This document shows, piece after piece, positions 1-7,425 of a stretch of 64,000 bases of DNA. The stretch spans positions 62,001 through 126,000 of the forward strand of contig AAXX01000006.1 of assembly GCA_000169355.1 (NCBI GenBank), given 5' to 3'. Position numbers and translations under genes: made by a program. The notes under the pieces are model-generated. The model saw only the letters and a list, made by a program, of their open reading frames with translations, did no database searches and had not been told where the DNA came from. Numbering within the stretch: the first letter of the stretch is position 1; each line of letters opens with the position of its first letter. The stretch comes from Flavobacteria bacterium BAL38 (GTDB taxonomy: Bacteria; Bacteroidota; Bacteroidia; Flavobacteriales; Flavobacteriaceae).

Positions 1-798
1 TTTTGTAGGAATAGATGGAAATTTTAATAATTCGCAAATGGCCATTTTTAAAATAATAGTATCTATTTCTGCAATACGTTCTACATCCCAATTTGGGGTT
101 TTATCAATATATTCTTTAGATAATTCAACTTCATTTAAAACCGTTCTTCTGAACAAGTTTTTTACAAAATCTTTATCATCTTCGTCTTTATAAACTTTAG
201 GAACAATTAGGGTATCTTTTTCCGATTTTAATTGTTTGATTTGCTTTACAATTAAAGTATTAATTCCTGGTAAATCATCAACCCAAGTTAATTTATAATC
301 TTCTAAATAATCGTATAATCGATCGCTAGGCGCTATAACTTCAGTATATAAATCAATAATAAAGAATTTATCTTCTTCAAAACTTGTAGTGGATTTCTCC
401 ATGTAATTTTGGTACAACTCACTTTCTTTAACAGAATCAATTAACGCTAATATAATATCGTCGTTTAATTTCCAGTTATTAATTTTATTATCATCCAAAG
501 CTGTTTCAAGCGCTTCTGATTCGGATAATAAAACTAAAACTTGATTGTTTATGAATTTTAAATTAGGCTGACGTTCTTCTTGAGTTGCTAAATGCTTTTT
601 TGAAGCCAAATCGATATATTCTGTTTCTTTCTTTTTGATTTCAATAAGAACTGAAAGCAATAAAAGATACAAATTTTGTGTATTTTCAATACTTTGAAAA
701 AGAAATTTTTCTTCTTTATCCAAATTATCAGATTGATGTTGGTGCATGGCATAAATACTTTGCATCACTTTTACTCGGATATGTCTTCTGTTTAACAT
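1..798 (-). CDS. nusB: Transcription antitermination factor NusB, 3' end beyond the window
   Basis: The gene reads from an ATG at 798 leftwards without a stop to base 1, giving 266 codons, so its C-terminus lies outside the window. The start MLNRRHIRVKVMQSIYAMHQ and the later segment with WDVERIAEIDTIILKMAICEL match the NusB fold, whose helices bind boxA RNA with NusE (S10) in rRNA antitermination complexes. The Bacteroidota form is about twice the size of E. coli NusB because of a central insertion, which fits the visible length. It lies downstream of and on the same strand as leucine dehydrogenase, with an intrinsic terminator-like hairpin between them, so it probably has its own transcription. 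Identification is from the conserved C-terminal motif; I am confident of the family. Confidence 0.9.
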   Translation of the reverse strand, partial: MLNRRHIRVKVMQSIYAMHQHQSDNLDKEEKFLFQSIENTQNLYLLLLSVLIEIKKKETEYIDLASKKHLATQEERQPNLKFINNQVLVLLSESEALETALDDNKINNWKLNDDIILALIDSVKESELYQNYMEKSTTSFEEDKFFIIDLYTEVIAPSDRLYDYLEDYKLTWVDDLPGINTLIVKQIKQLKSEKDTLIVPKVYKDEDDKDFVKNLFRRTVLNEVELSKEYIDKTPNWDVERIAEIDTIILKMAICELLKFPSIPTK

Positions 799-825
799 AC
801 TAATTAAGAACTTTATAAAATTAAG

Positions 826-853
826 AGAGCGAAAGAATAACTCCTTTCGCTCT
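826..853 (-). terminator. Hairpin between ldh and nusB
   Basis: A perfect 10-bp inverted repeat (AGAGCGAAAG at 826-835, CTTTCGCTCT at 844-853) with an 8-base loop lies 28 bases after the leucine dehydrogenase stop codon (minus strand) and before the nusB start. The T-rich tract after the stem is short and interrupted, so termination may be partial. Confidence 0.6.
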
Positions 854-881
854 GCAAAAATACAATATTATTTAAAATGAA

Positions 882-1985
882 TTACTTCTTTAATTCATTT
901 TTTGCATCATCAATTCGATTTTGTGCCATTGAAAAAGCAGCTTGATGCGTTGTAATGTTATTATCATCTGCAAATTTGAAAATCTCTAATGCAGTATTGT
1001 AAATGTTTTCTGTTTTCTCCATAACTTGAGCATTCGTCCATTTTACTAATTCAGAATACACATTAATAACACCACCAGCATTAATTAAAAAGTCAGGTGC
1101 ATATAAAATACCTTTGTCTTTTAAAATTTTACCATGAATAGCTTCATTTGCTAATTGATTGTTAGCCGCACCAGCAATAATACTAGCTTTAATATTATTG
1201 ATAGTAGCATCATTAATAGTAGCTCCTAAAGCACATGGTGCATAAATATCTACATCAGCACTATACAAATCGGCACCTGTAAAAATGTTAGCGCCATACT
1301 TCGCTCCTACTTGGTTTACTCTATCTTCGTTAATATCAGTAATGGTAACTAAAGCACCACTTTCTGATAAGTGTTGCACTAAAACTTCACCCACATGTCC
1401 AATTCCTTGTACTAATACTTTTTTACCTTCTAAATTATCAGAACCGTATTTGTATTTAGCTGCTGCTTTCATTCCCATAAAAACACCATAAGCAGTAACA
1501 GGAGAAGGATTTCCCGAACCACCTCTTTCTACTGAAATTCCAGCAACATGTTTAGTTACTTCATTTACAGTATCCATATCTTTAGTTTCCATTCCTACAT
1601 CTTCAGCTGTAATGTATTTTCCTGATAAAGAATCTACAAATTGTCCAAAACGACGCATTAATTCTGGAGTTTTTTGAGTTTTAGCATCGCCAATAATTAC
1701 TGCTTTACCTCCACCTAAATTTAAACCTGAAATCGAATTTTTATAAGACATGCCACGAGACAAACGTAAAACATCGTTTAACGCTTCCCATTCATTTGTA
1801 TAATTCCACATTCTGGTTCCTCCTAAAGCAGGCCCTAAAACTGTGTTATGAATTCCAATAATTGCTTTTAATCCTGTATCTTTGTCGTTGCAAAATACAA
1901 CTTGTTCATGACCATCAAAAGAAACCTGACCAAATACTGGGTCTACTTTATGAAGCTCATTTGCTTTTAATAATTCTGTTGTCAT
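882..1985 (-). CDS. ldh: Leucine dehydrogenase (Glu/Leu/Phe/Val dehydrogenase family)
   Basis: The 367-residue product should catalyse NAD-dependent oxidative deamination of leucine, valine and isoleucine to 2-oxo acids, feeding branched-chain fatty acid synthesis. The N-terminal catalytic domain contains SYKNSISGLNLGGGKAVI with the two conserved lysines (K82, K94) seen in leucine dehydrogenases. The C-terminal Rossmann domain has the VQGIGHVGE dinucleotide-binding loop. The length matches the roughly 365-residue LeuDH type rather than the longer glutamate dehydrogenases. The gene is a single unit between a divergent ABC exporter and nusB. Substrate choice among leucine, valine and phenylalanine is inferred from family resemblance. 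Confidence 0.9.
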   Translation of the reverse strand: MTTELLKANELHKVDPVFGQVSFDGHEQVVFCNDKDTGLKAIIGIHNTVLGPALGGTRMWNYTNEWEALNDVLRLSRGMSYKNSISGLNLGGGKAVIIGDAKTQKTPELMRRFGQFVDSLSGKYITAEDVGMETKDMDTVNEVTKHVAGISVERGGSGNPSPVTAYGVFMGMKAAAKYKYGSDNLEGKKVLVQGIGHVGEVLVQHLSESGALVTITDINEDRVNQVGAKYGANIFTGADLYSADVDIYAPCALGATINDATINNIKASIIAGAANNQLANEAIHGKILKDKGILYAPDFLINAGGVINVYSELVKWTNAQVMEKTENIYNTALEIFKFADDNNITTHQAAFSMAQNRIDDAKNELKK

Positions 1986-2178
1986 GTGATTTTAGTTGAT
2001 TTGATAATTATTCATTATTTAATTACAATATTACGAATAATTTTAAATTGATTCAAAAAATTATATTTATTTTAATAATTTAGCAATAAAATGCTATAAA
2101 AATAGATAATCGTTCATTATCAATTGATTACCTTTTTTATCAATTTGATGTTGAATAAGTATCACTCTTAAAAAAATT

Positions 2179-3927
2179 ATGAAAGAACTGCAATATTTAA
2201 ACAAATACTTTGTCAAATATAAATATAGATTCCTTTTAGGTATAGTCATCACTATCGTTGCCCAAATATTTAAACTTTATGTTCCTAAGTTTTTTGGAGA
2301 TTCTATTAGAGCAATAGAAAATACTTCAATTCTTAAAGCAGAAGCGAAAACCATCCTTTTAAATAACTTTATTTATACTTTAATTGTGGCTTTTATTGGT
2401 GGTTTTTTAACGTTCTTAATGCGTCAAACATTAATTGTAATGTCGAGACACATTGAGTTTGATTTAAAAAATGATATCTACAAACATTACCAAACTTTAA
2501 CTCAAAGGTTTTATAAAAAAAATAGAACGGGCGATTTAATGAATAGAATTAGCGAAGATGTAAGTAAAGTAAGAATGTATGTAGGACCTTCAGTAATGTA
2601 TTCAATTAACACGCTCATCATATTTATTGTGGTTATTATTCAAATGGTACTAATTTCTCCACAATTAACATTTTATTCGTTACTTCCTCTTCCTTTATTA
2701 TCATACGGAATTTTTAAAATTAGTTCTCAAATTCATAAAAAAAGTGGTTTGTTTCAACAAAATCTTTCTACACTTTCCTCTTTTACCCAAGAAATATTTT
2801 CAGGAATTAGGGTAATAAAAGCCTACGCAATTGAAGAAAAAAAGCAAAACGAATTTAATGTTTTAGCAAAAGATAGCAGAAATAAAGCAATGGATTTAGC
2901 TAAAACAAATGCTTTATTTGGACCTTTATTAATATTACTAATTGGCCTAAGTAATTTAATTGTAATTTATGTAGGAGGTACAATGTATATTAATAAAACT
3001 ATTCCTGATTTTGGAGTAATTGCACAGTTTGTTCTTTACATCAACATGCTTACTTGGCCTGTGGCATCGTTAGGATGGGTTTCTTCCTTAGTTCAAGAGG
3101 CAGAAGCTTCTCAAAAACGAATAAATGAATTTTTAAATGAAGAGCCCGAAATTCAAAACACAAATAACAATCCTTCTACAATAGAAGGAACTATTAAATT
3201 TGACAATGTTTCATTTGAATATGAAGATACAAATATTATGGCTTTAGATCATGTATCATTTGAAATTCAAAAAGGAAAAACATTAGCAATCTTGGGTAAA
3301 ACAGGTTCTGGTAAATCTACATTACTTACCCTAATTAGTAGGTTATACGACACTCAAAAAGGTACTGTTTTTATTGATAATAAAGATATTAAAGAATTGA
3401 ATTTGTTTGATTTACGAAACCAAATTAGTGTAGTACCTCAAGACGCATTTTTATTTTCGGATAGTATTAAAAACAACATCAAATTTGGTAACGAAGAAGC
3501 TTCAGATAATGAAGTGATAGAAGCCGCTAAAAAAGCAGTGGTTCATGATAATATAATGAATTTCAATTTACAATATGAAACCATTTTAGGAGAAAGAGGT
3601 ATTACCTTATCGGGCGGACAAAAACAGCGTGTTTCTATTGCCCGAGCGCTGATTAAAAACGCTCCAATTCTTCTTTTAGATGATTGTCTTAGTGCAGTTG
3701 ATACGGAGACCGAAGAAACCATTTTAAATAATTTACTCGAGTATTGTAAAGACAAAACAACTATTATTGTAAGTCATCGAATTTCATCTGCTAAAAATGC
3801 AGATTCAATTATCATTTTAGAAGATGGAAAAATTTTAGAACAAGGTACTCATTCTCAACTATTAGAACTAAATGGCTACTATAAAGAGCTATACGTAAAA
3901 CAACTTTCAGAAAAAGAAATTGACTAA
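2179..3927 (+). CDS. ABC exporter, fused membrane and ATPase domains (MsbA-like)
   Basis: A 582-residue half-transporter with an N-terminal six-helix ABC type 1 membrane domain (about residues 15-310) and a C-terminal nucleotide-binding domain. Walker A is GKTGSGKST (373-381), the signature is LSGGQ (477-481) and Walker B is ILLLDD (497-502). The residue after the Walker B aspartate is Asp502 instead of the usual catalytic Glu, as in several YheI/BmrC-like half-transporters, so hydrolysis may be slow or need a partner subunit. It would export lipids, drugs or peptides across the inner membrane. The substrate cannot be read from sequence. It is followed closely by the PUR-like gene on the same strand. 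Confidence 0.88.
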   Translation: MKELQYLNKYFVKYKYRFLLGIVITIVAQIFKLYVPKFFGDSIRAIENTSILKAEAKTILLNNFIYTLIVAFIGGFLTFLMRQTLIVMSRHIEFDLKNDIYKHYQTLTQRFYKKNRTGDLMNRISEDVSKVRMYVGPSVMYSINTLIIFIVVIIQMVLISPQLTFYSLLPLPLLSYGIFKISSQIHKKSGLFQQNLSTLSSFTQEIFSGIRVIKAYAIEEKKQNEFNVLAKDSRNKAMDLAKTNALFGPLLILLIGLSNLIVIYVGGTMYINKTIPDFGVIAQFVLYINMLTWPVASLGWVSSLVQEAEASQKRINEFLNEEPEIQNTNNNPSTIEGTIKFDNVSFEYEDTNIMALDHVSFEIQKGKTLAILGKTGSGKSTLLTLISRLYDTQKGTVFIDNKDIKELNLFDLRNQISVVPQDAFLFSDSIKNNIKFGNEEASDNEVIEAAKKAVVHDNIMNFNLQYETILGERGITLSGGQKQRVSIARALIKNAPILLLDDCLSAVDTETEETILNNLLEYCKDKTTIIVSHRISSAKNADSIIILEDGKILEQGTHSQLLELNGYYKELYVKQLSEKEID

Positions 3928-3998
3928 ACTTTTGTTTTATCCAATTTTTTTTTAGATTTTTGAGACGCTATAACACTAATTAATTTGAAAGTAGAATT

Positions 3999-4373
3999 AT
4001 GAGAGAAAATGACATGTTAGAAAAAGAAGATATTTTTTCTAAAGTATTGCGTGCAGGAAGAAGAACATATTTCTTTGATGTAAGAGCTACAAAAGCAGAT
4101 GATTACTACATTACGATTACCGAAAGTAAAAAGTTTACCGATGAAGATGGTTCTTTTCACTTTAAAAAACACAAAATTTATTTATACAAAGAAGATTTTG
4201 CTGCCTTCAGAGAAATTTTAGACGAAATGACTGATTTTGTTCTTGACCAAAAGGGAGAAGAAGTAATTTCTGAAAGACACCAAAAAGATTTTAAAAGAGA
4301 AACATATACAGAAGGAAACGAAGAAATGAAATCTGCAGAAAGTTTTACAAATATTGATTTTGACGATATTTAA
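3999..4373 (+). CDS. PUR-family nucleic-acid-binding protein (DUF3276)
   Basis: A 124-residue Bacteroidota protein of the PUR-alpha-like family (DUF3276). The core DIFSKVLRAGRRTYFFDVRA followed by DDYYITITESKK is the PUR repeat, a Whirly-like fold that binds single-stranded DNA or RNA. The acidic tail beyond residue 90 has low complexity. A second possible start lies at 4014 (MLEKED), but 3999 gives the usual family N-terminus. It follows the ABC exporter by 71 bases and ends at a bidirectional terminator. The cellular role is unknown; nucleic-acid binding is inferred from the fold. Confidence 0.85.
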   Translation: MRENDMLEKEDIFSKVLRAGRRTYFFDVRATKADDYYITITESKKFTDEDGSFHFKKHKIYLYKEDFAAFREILDEMTDFVLDQKGEEVISERHQKDFKRETYTEGNEEMKSAESFTNIDFDDI

Positions 4374-4392
4374 TCTTTTGAAAAAAAATACA

Positions 4393-4428
4393 AATCCCAA
4401 ACTCTTAATTGAATTTGGGATTTTTTTT
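4393..4428. terminator. Bidirectional terminator between convergent genes
   Basis: The 9-bp stem AATCCCAAA (4393-4401) / TTTGGGATT (4414-4422) is flanked by A-rich sequence on the left and a T-run on the right, so it can terminate the PUR-like gene on the plus strand and the CsaA-type gene on the minus strand. Confidence 0.8.
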
Positions 4429-4759
4429 ATCCAATTCGCAACCCATTTGCAACCGGAATATCAGAAGTAAGCAAAACAATATCGTTCTCCTCGCCTACTG
4501 AACCCAACACCAAACATTCGCTCATAAAATCAGCGATTTGTTTTTTAGGAAAATTGACAACTGCAATAATTTGTTTACCTAGTAATTCTTCTTTAGAATA
4601 ACGTTTTGTAATTTGTGCTGAGGATTTTTTGATACCTAATTCAGTACCAAAATCAATCGTTAATTGATACGCTGGTTTATTTGCCTTAGGAAAATCTTGT
4701 ACTTCTAAGATAGTTCCAACGCGCATTTCTACTTTTTCAAAATCATGCCAAGTTATCAT
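4427..4759 (-). CDS. csaA: CsaA-type tRNA-binding-domain protein
   Basis: This 110-residue protein is a single EMAP-II/OB-fold tRNA-binding domain. It begins MITWHDFEKVEMRVGTILE and ends in a segment with VANGLRIG, both typical of CsaA. CsaA homodimers have been described as secretion-related chaperones in Bacillus, while the fold itself is the anticodon-stem-binding module of MetRS and PheRS. Length and full domain coverage fit free-standing CsaA. It faces the PUR-like gene across a shared terminator. Family assignment is secure, but the physiological role is not clear in Bacteroidota. Confidence 0.88.
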   Translation of the reverse strand: MITWHDFEKVEMRVGTILEVQDFPKANKPAYQLTIDFGTELGIKKSSAQITKRYSKEELLGKQIIAVVNFPKKQIADFMSECLVLGSVGEENDIVLLTSDIPVANGLRIG

Positions 4760-4825
4760 ATTTATAAAATAAAAAAGTACAATTTACCGAAGTAAATCAT
4801 ACTTATATTAGACGTTAAATCGAAT

Positions 4826-5038
4826 TTACTTTTTTGTTTTTACCTTACAAGTATTAACTCCTAACAATGTATAAAGTGGACAAAATTGAACCGATGCTGT
4901 AACAACCATTACAGCTCCTACTCCTAATGCTACCCATTTTATTGTTCCATCTAACATACCAGAGAGACCTACAATTAAAACAATAATTCCAATCATAACA
5001 CGCAAAAAGCGGTCACCAGTTCCTACATTTTTTTTCAT
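4826..5038 (-). CDS. DUF2892 (YgaP-type) inner-membrane protein
   Basis: A 70-residue protein with two hydrophobic helices (about 13-30 and 34-52), an N-terminal GTGDRFLRV segment and a FCPLYTLLGVNTC motif. Both ends match DUF2892, the membrane part found fused to rhodanese in E. coli YgaP. Here it lies directly downstream of a separate rhodanese lipoprotein, so the two probably act together in sulfur or thiol handling at the envelope. No catalytic site is visible; the two cysteines near the C-terminus are conserved in the family. Confidence 0.85.
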   Translation of the reverse strand: MKKNVGTGDRFLRVMIGIIVLIVGLSGMLDGTIKWVALGVGAVMVVTASVQFCPLYTLLGVNTCKVKTKK

Positions 5039-5054
5039 AATAACAGTATTAAAT

Positions 5055-5444
5055 TTATTTTACTGTGGGCTTGTTTTCACTAGTCCAGTTAGAAATTCCT
5101 CCTTCTAAGTCGGTTATAGCTTTAAATCCTAGTTCTTTTAATCTTGCTGCTGCCTTTGCACTTCTTCCGCCTGCTTTGCAATATACCATTACAGCTTTTT
5201 CTTTATCTAAATTCGCTACATTAGCGTCAAAATCGTCAGACATAAAATTAATATTAACCGCATTTTCAATATGTCCTTCATTAAATTCTTCTGGAGTTCG
5301 AACATCAACCAACTGAACCTCTGGCTCTGCCATTTTTTTCTCATAAGTGGCTACATCCAAAACTTGCACACCATCAGCTTGATTTTTTAAACAAGATGTA
5401 AATCCTAACAAAAGGAACATTAAACTCAATACTTTTATCTTCAT
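5055..5444 (-). CDS. Rhodanese-like lipoprotein
   Basis: The 129-residue product starts with a signal peptide ending in a lipobox-like GFTSC (Cys18), so it is probably lipidated and outside the cytoplasm. The rest is one rhodanese domain: LVDVRTPEEFNEGHIENAVN, then the active-site loop YCKAGGRS with catalytic Cys89. The loop is intact, so persulfide transfer is plausible. It sits 43 bases after the thioredoxin gene and 17 bases before the DUF2892 gene on the same strand, forming a three-gene thiol/sulfur operon. The natural sulfur acceptor is unknown. Confidence 0.88.
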   Translation of the reverse strand: MKIKVLSLMFLLLGFTSCLKNQADGVQVLDVATYEKKMAEPEVQLVDVRTPEEFNEGHIENAVNINFMSDDFDANVANLDKEKAVMVYCKAGGRSAKAAARLKELGFKAITDLEGGISNWTSENKPTVK

Positions 5445-5486
5445 TTTTCTATTTTTTATGTTTTCGAATCTAAATATACAAAAAAA

Positions 5487-5789
5487 TTAATTCAAATGAT
5501 TACTGATAATATCAGTTAAATCTTTTGAACTTAAAACTCCCGATTGTCTCCAAAGCATTTTACCTGTTTTAAATAACATTAAAGTAGGAACACCTCTTAC
5601 CATAAAATGACTGGCTAAATCTTCATGCTGGTCTACATTAATCTTAATAATTTTAACCGATTCCTTTAAATTTATTTTCACTTCTTGTAGTATTGGCGAC
5701 ATCATTTTACATGGACCGCACCATTCAGCATAGAAATCCACTAAAACCAAATCATTCCCGTTTATTATCTCATTAAATTTTGCGTTCAT
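5487..5789 (-). CDS. Thioredoxin
   Basis: A 100-residue thioredoxin with the classical WCGPC active site (Cys24, Cys27), the buried Asp in LVLVDFYAEW and the cis-Pro loop VRGVPTLMLF. It has no signal peptide, so it is cytoplasmic. It is the first gene of the minus-strand trio with rhodanese and DUF2892, and its -7 box lies at 5810-5817. The divergent position opposite hemN and the Crp/Fnr-like palindromes between them suggest oxygen- or redox-linked control. Confidence 0.92.
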   Translation of the reverse strand: MNAKFNEIINGNDLVLVDFYAEWCGPCKMMSPILQEVKINLKESVKIIKINVDQHEDLASHFMVRGVPTLMLFKTGKMLWRQSGVLSSKDLTDIISNHLN

Positions 5790-5809
5790 AATATTTATTT
5801 TTTCTACTT

Positions 5810-5817
5810 CAAAGATA
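5810..5817 (-). promoter_or_regulatory. -7 box of the thioredoxin operon
   Basis: TATCTTTG on the minus strand matches the Bacteroidota TAnnTTTG -7 element and lies about 20 bases upstream of the thioredoxin ATG. No clear -33 TTTG is seen. Confidence 0.55.
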
Positions 5818-5838
5818 CAATTTAAACATTTTTTTATC

Positions 5839-5854
5839 TGTAATAAATGTTACA
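5839..5854. promoter_or_regulatory. TGTAA-N6-TTACA palindrome, possible Crp/Fnr-family operator
   Basis: A perfect 5-bp inverted repeat (TGTAA, six bases, TTACA) lies between the divergent thioredoxin and hemN promoters. The spacing is that of Crp/Fnr-family operators. The cognate regulator is not in the window. Confidence 0.4.
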
Positions 5855-5865
5855 TAAAGGCTACA

Positions 5866-5877
5866 TGATAATTATCA
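5866..5877. promoter_or_regulatory. TGAT-N4-ATCA palindrome, possible FNR-type operator for hemN
   Basis: TGATAATTATCA is a perfect palindrome with FNR half-sites. Its centre is about 43 bases upstream of the transcription start predicted from the hemN -7 box (5901-5908), the position expected of a class II activator. HemN is the oxygen-independent enzyme, so anaerobic activation makes sense. Confidence 0.45.
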
Positions 5878-5900
5878 TTTTTTATTGCATGCAACAAAAG

Positions 5901-5908
5901 TAAGTTTG
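5901..5908 (+). promoter_or_regulatory. -7 box of hemN
   Basis: TAAGTTTG matches the Bacteroidota -7 consensus TAnnTTTG exactly and lies 23 bases before the hemN ATG. Confidence 0.6.
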
Positions 5909-5931
5909 TAATGTGCTAAAATTCTATCGCT

Positions 5932-7296
5932 ATGTCTGTATCTATAGTCCAAAAATATAATGTTCCCGGACCCCGCTATACCAGTTATCCTACTGTTCCA
6001 TACTGGGAAGAGGAAAATTTCCATTTAGAAGACTGGAAACGAACACTTTTACAATCTTTTAAAGAATCAAATGCAGCTGAAGGAATTAGTTTATACATTC
6101 ATCTTCCCTTTTGTGAAAGCCTTTGTACTTTTTGTGGATGCAATAAAAGAATAACAAAGCGTCATGAAGTTGAAGATCCTTATATAACAGCTATTATTAA
6201 AGAATGGAAATTATATTGTGAATTGTTTCCAACCCAACCTATTATTAAAGAAATTCATTTAGGAGGAGGAACTCCCACATTCTTTTCTCCTGAAAACTTA
6301 GAACGATTAATAAATGGCATTTTTGATTACGCTACAAAAGCACCAGAACATGAATTTAGTTTTGAAGGACATCCAAACAACACAACCAAACAACATTTAC
6401 AAAAATTATACAATATCGGTTTTAGAAGAGTAAGTTTTGGCGTGCAAGATTATTCTCCACACGTACAAGAAGCAATTCATCGTGTACAACCTTTTCATAA
6501 TGTAGCAAAAGTAACTTTTTGGGCAAAAGAAATTGGTTACACATCTATTGGACACGATTTAATTTTTGGACTTCCTTTTCAAAATTTACACGATGTTCAA
6601 GATACAATAGATAAAACCAAATCTTTATTTCCAGATCGATTGGCTTTTTATAGTTATGCCCATGTGCCTTGGATTAAAGGAAATGGTCAACGCGGTTTTA
6701 ATGATGAAGATTTGCCAAAAGATGATGAAAAAAGAGAATTATATGAAGAAGGGAAAAAACAATTGGCTAAAAACGGATATCATGAAATAGGAATGGATCA
6801 TTTTGCCTTAGAAAACGACAGTATGTACACTTCTTTTAAAGAAGAAAAACTACATCGAAATTTTATGGGATACACCGCATCTAAAACTCAATTAATGATA
6901 GGATTAGGTGTTTCTTCTATAAGTGATAGCTGGTACAGTTTTGCTCAAAATGAAAAAACTATTGAAGATTATTATGCCCGTTTAGCAGACAATCAATTGC
7001 CTGTTTTTAAAGGACATTTATTAACTTCCGAAGACTTAATTATTAGAAAACATATTTTAAATTTAATGTGTCAATTTTCAACATCTTGGAAAGATAAATC
7101 GTTAGATTTTTCAGAATTAACAACCGTTCTAGAAAGTTTAAAAGAAATGGAAGACGATGGCTTACTTACAATTCAAAATGAAAGCATCACAGTTACCGAA
7201 AAAGGAAAACCTTTTGTTCGTAATATTTGTATGGCTTTTGATTTACGCCTAATTAAAAAGGCGCCAGAAACTAAGCTATTTTCAATGACGATTTAG
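5932..7296 (+). CDS. hemN: Oxygen-independent coproporphyrinogen III oxidase
   Basis: This 454-residue radical-SAM enzyme converts coproporphyrinogen III to protoporphyrinogen IX without oxygen in heme synthesis. The N-terminal PGPRYTSYPT motif and the cluster-binding CESLCTFCGC (Cys61, Cys65, Cys68, plus Cys70) are those of true HemN and not of the HemW paralogue. The GGGTPTF SAM-binding motif follows, and the C-terminal HemN domain is present (about residues 360-440). It is transcribed divergently from a thioredoxin operon behind a -7 box and an FNR-like palindrome. Length and motifs agree with the family; nothing is missing. Confidence 0.95.
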   Translation: MSVSIVQKYNVPGPRYTSYPTVPYWEEENFHLEDWKRTLLQSFKESNAAEGISLYIHLPFCESLCTFCGCNKRITKRHEVEDPYITAIIKEWKLYCELFPTQPIIKEIHLGGGTPTFFSPENLERLINGIFDYATKAPEHEFSFEGHPNNTTKQHLQKLYNIGFRRVSFGVQDYSPHVQEAIHRVQPFHNVAKVTFWAKEIGYTSIGHDLIFGLPFQNLHDVQDTIDKTKSLFPDRLAFYSYAHVPWIKGNGQRGFNDEDLPKDDEKRELYEEGKKQLAKNGYHEIGMDHFALENDSMYTSFKEEKLHRNFMGYTASKTQLMIGLGVSSISDSWYSFAQNEKTIEDYYARLADNQLPVFKGHLLTSEDLIIRKHILNLMCQFSTSWKDKSLDFSELTTVLESLKEMEDDGLLTIQNESITVTEKGKPFVRNICMAFDLRLIKKAPETKLFSMTI

Positions 7297-7324
7297 GATT
7301 TAAGTATTTTGAATTCAATAAAAG

Positions 7325-7395
7325 TGAAACGTCTCTGTGTATCTCTTTCAACGTTAACTAAGTTAAAAAAAAACTCTGTGTATCTCTGTGCAAAA
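7325..7395 (+). repeat. Copy of the CTCTGTGTA / CTCGGTGTAAAAC repeat family
   Basis: Between hemN and the next convergent gene lies a diverged copy of a repeat also found at 27.2 kb and in tandem at 38.9-39.3 kb. It has an ACGTC-CTCTGTGTATCTCT start and a second CTCTGTG-type motif about 50 bases later. A short (AACTTGA)n run follows to about 7420. Confidence 0.6.
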
Positions 7396-7425
7396 ACTTG
7401 AAACTTGAAACTTGAAACCAAAAAA

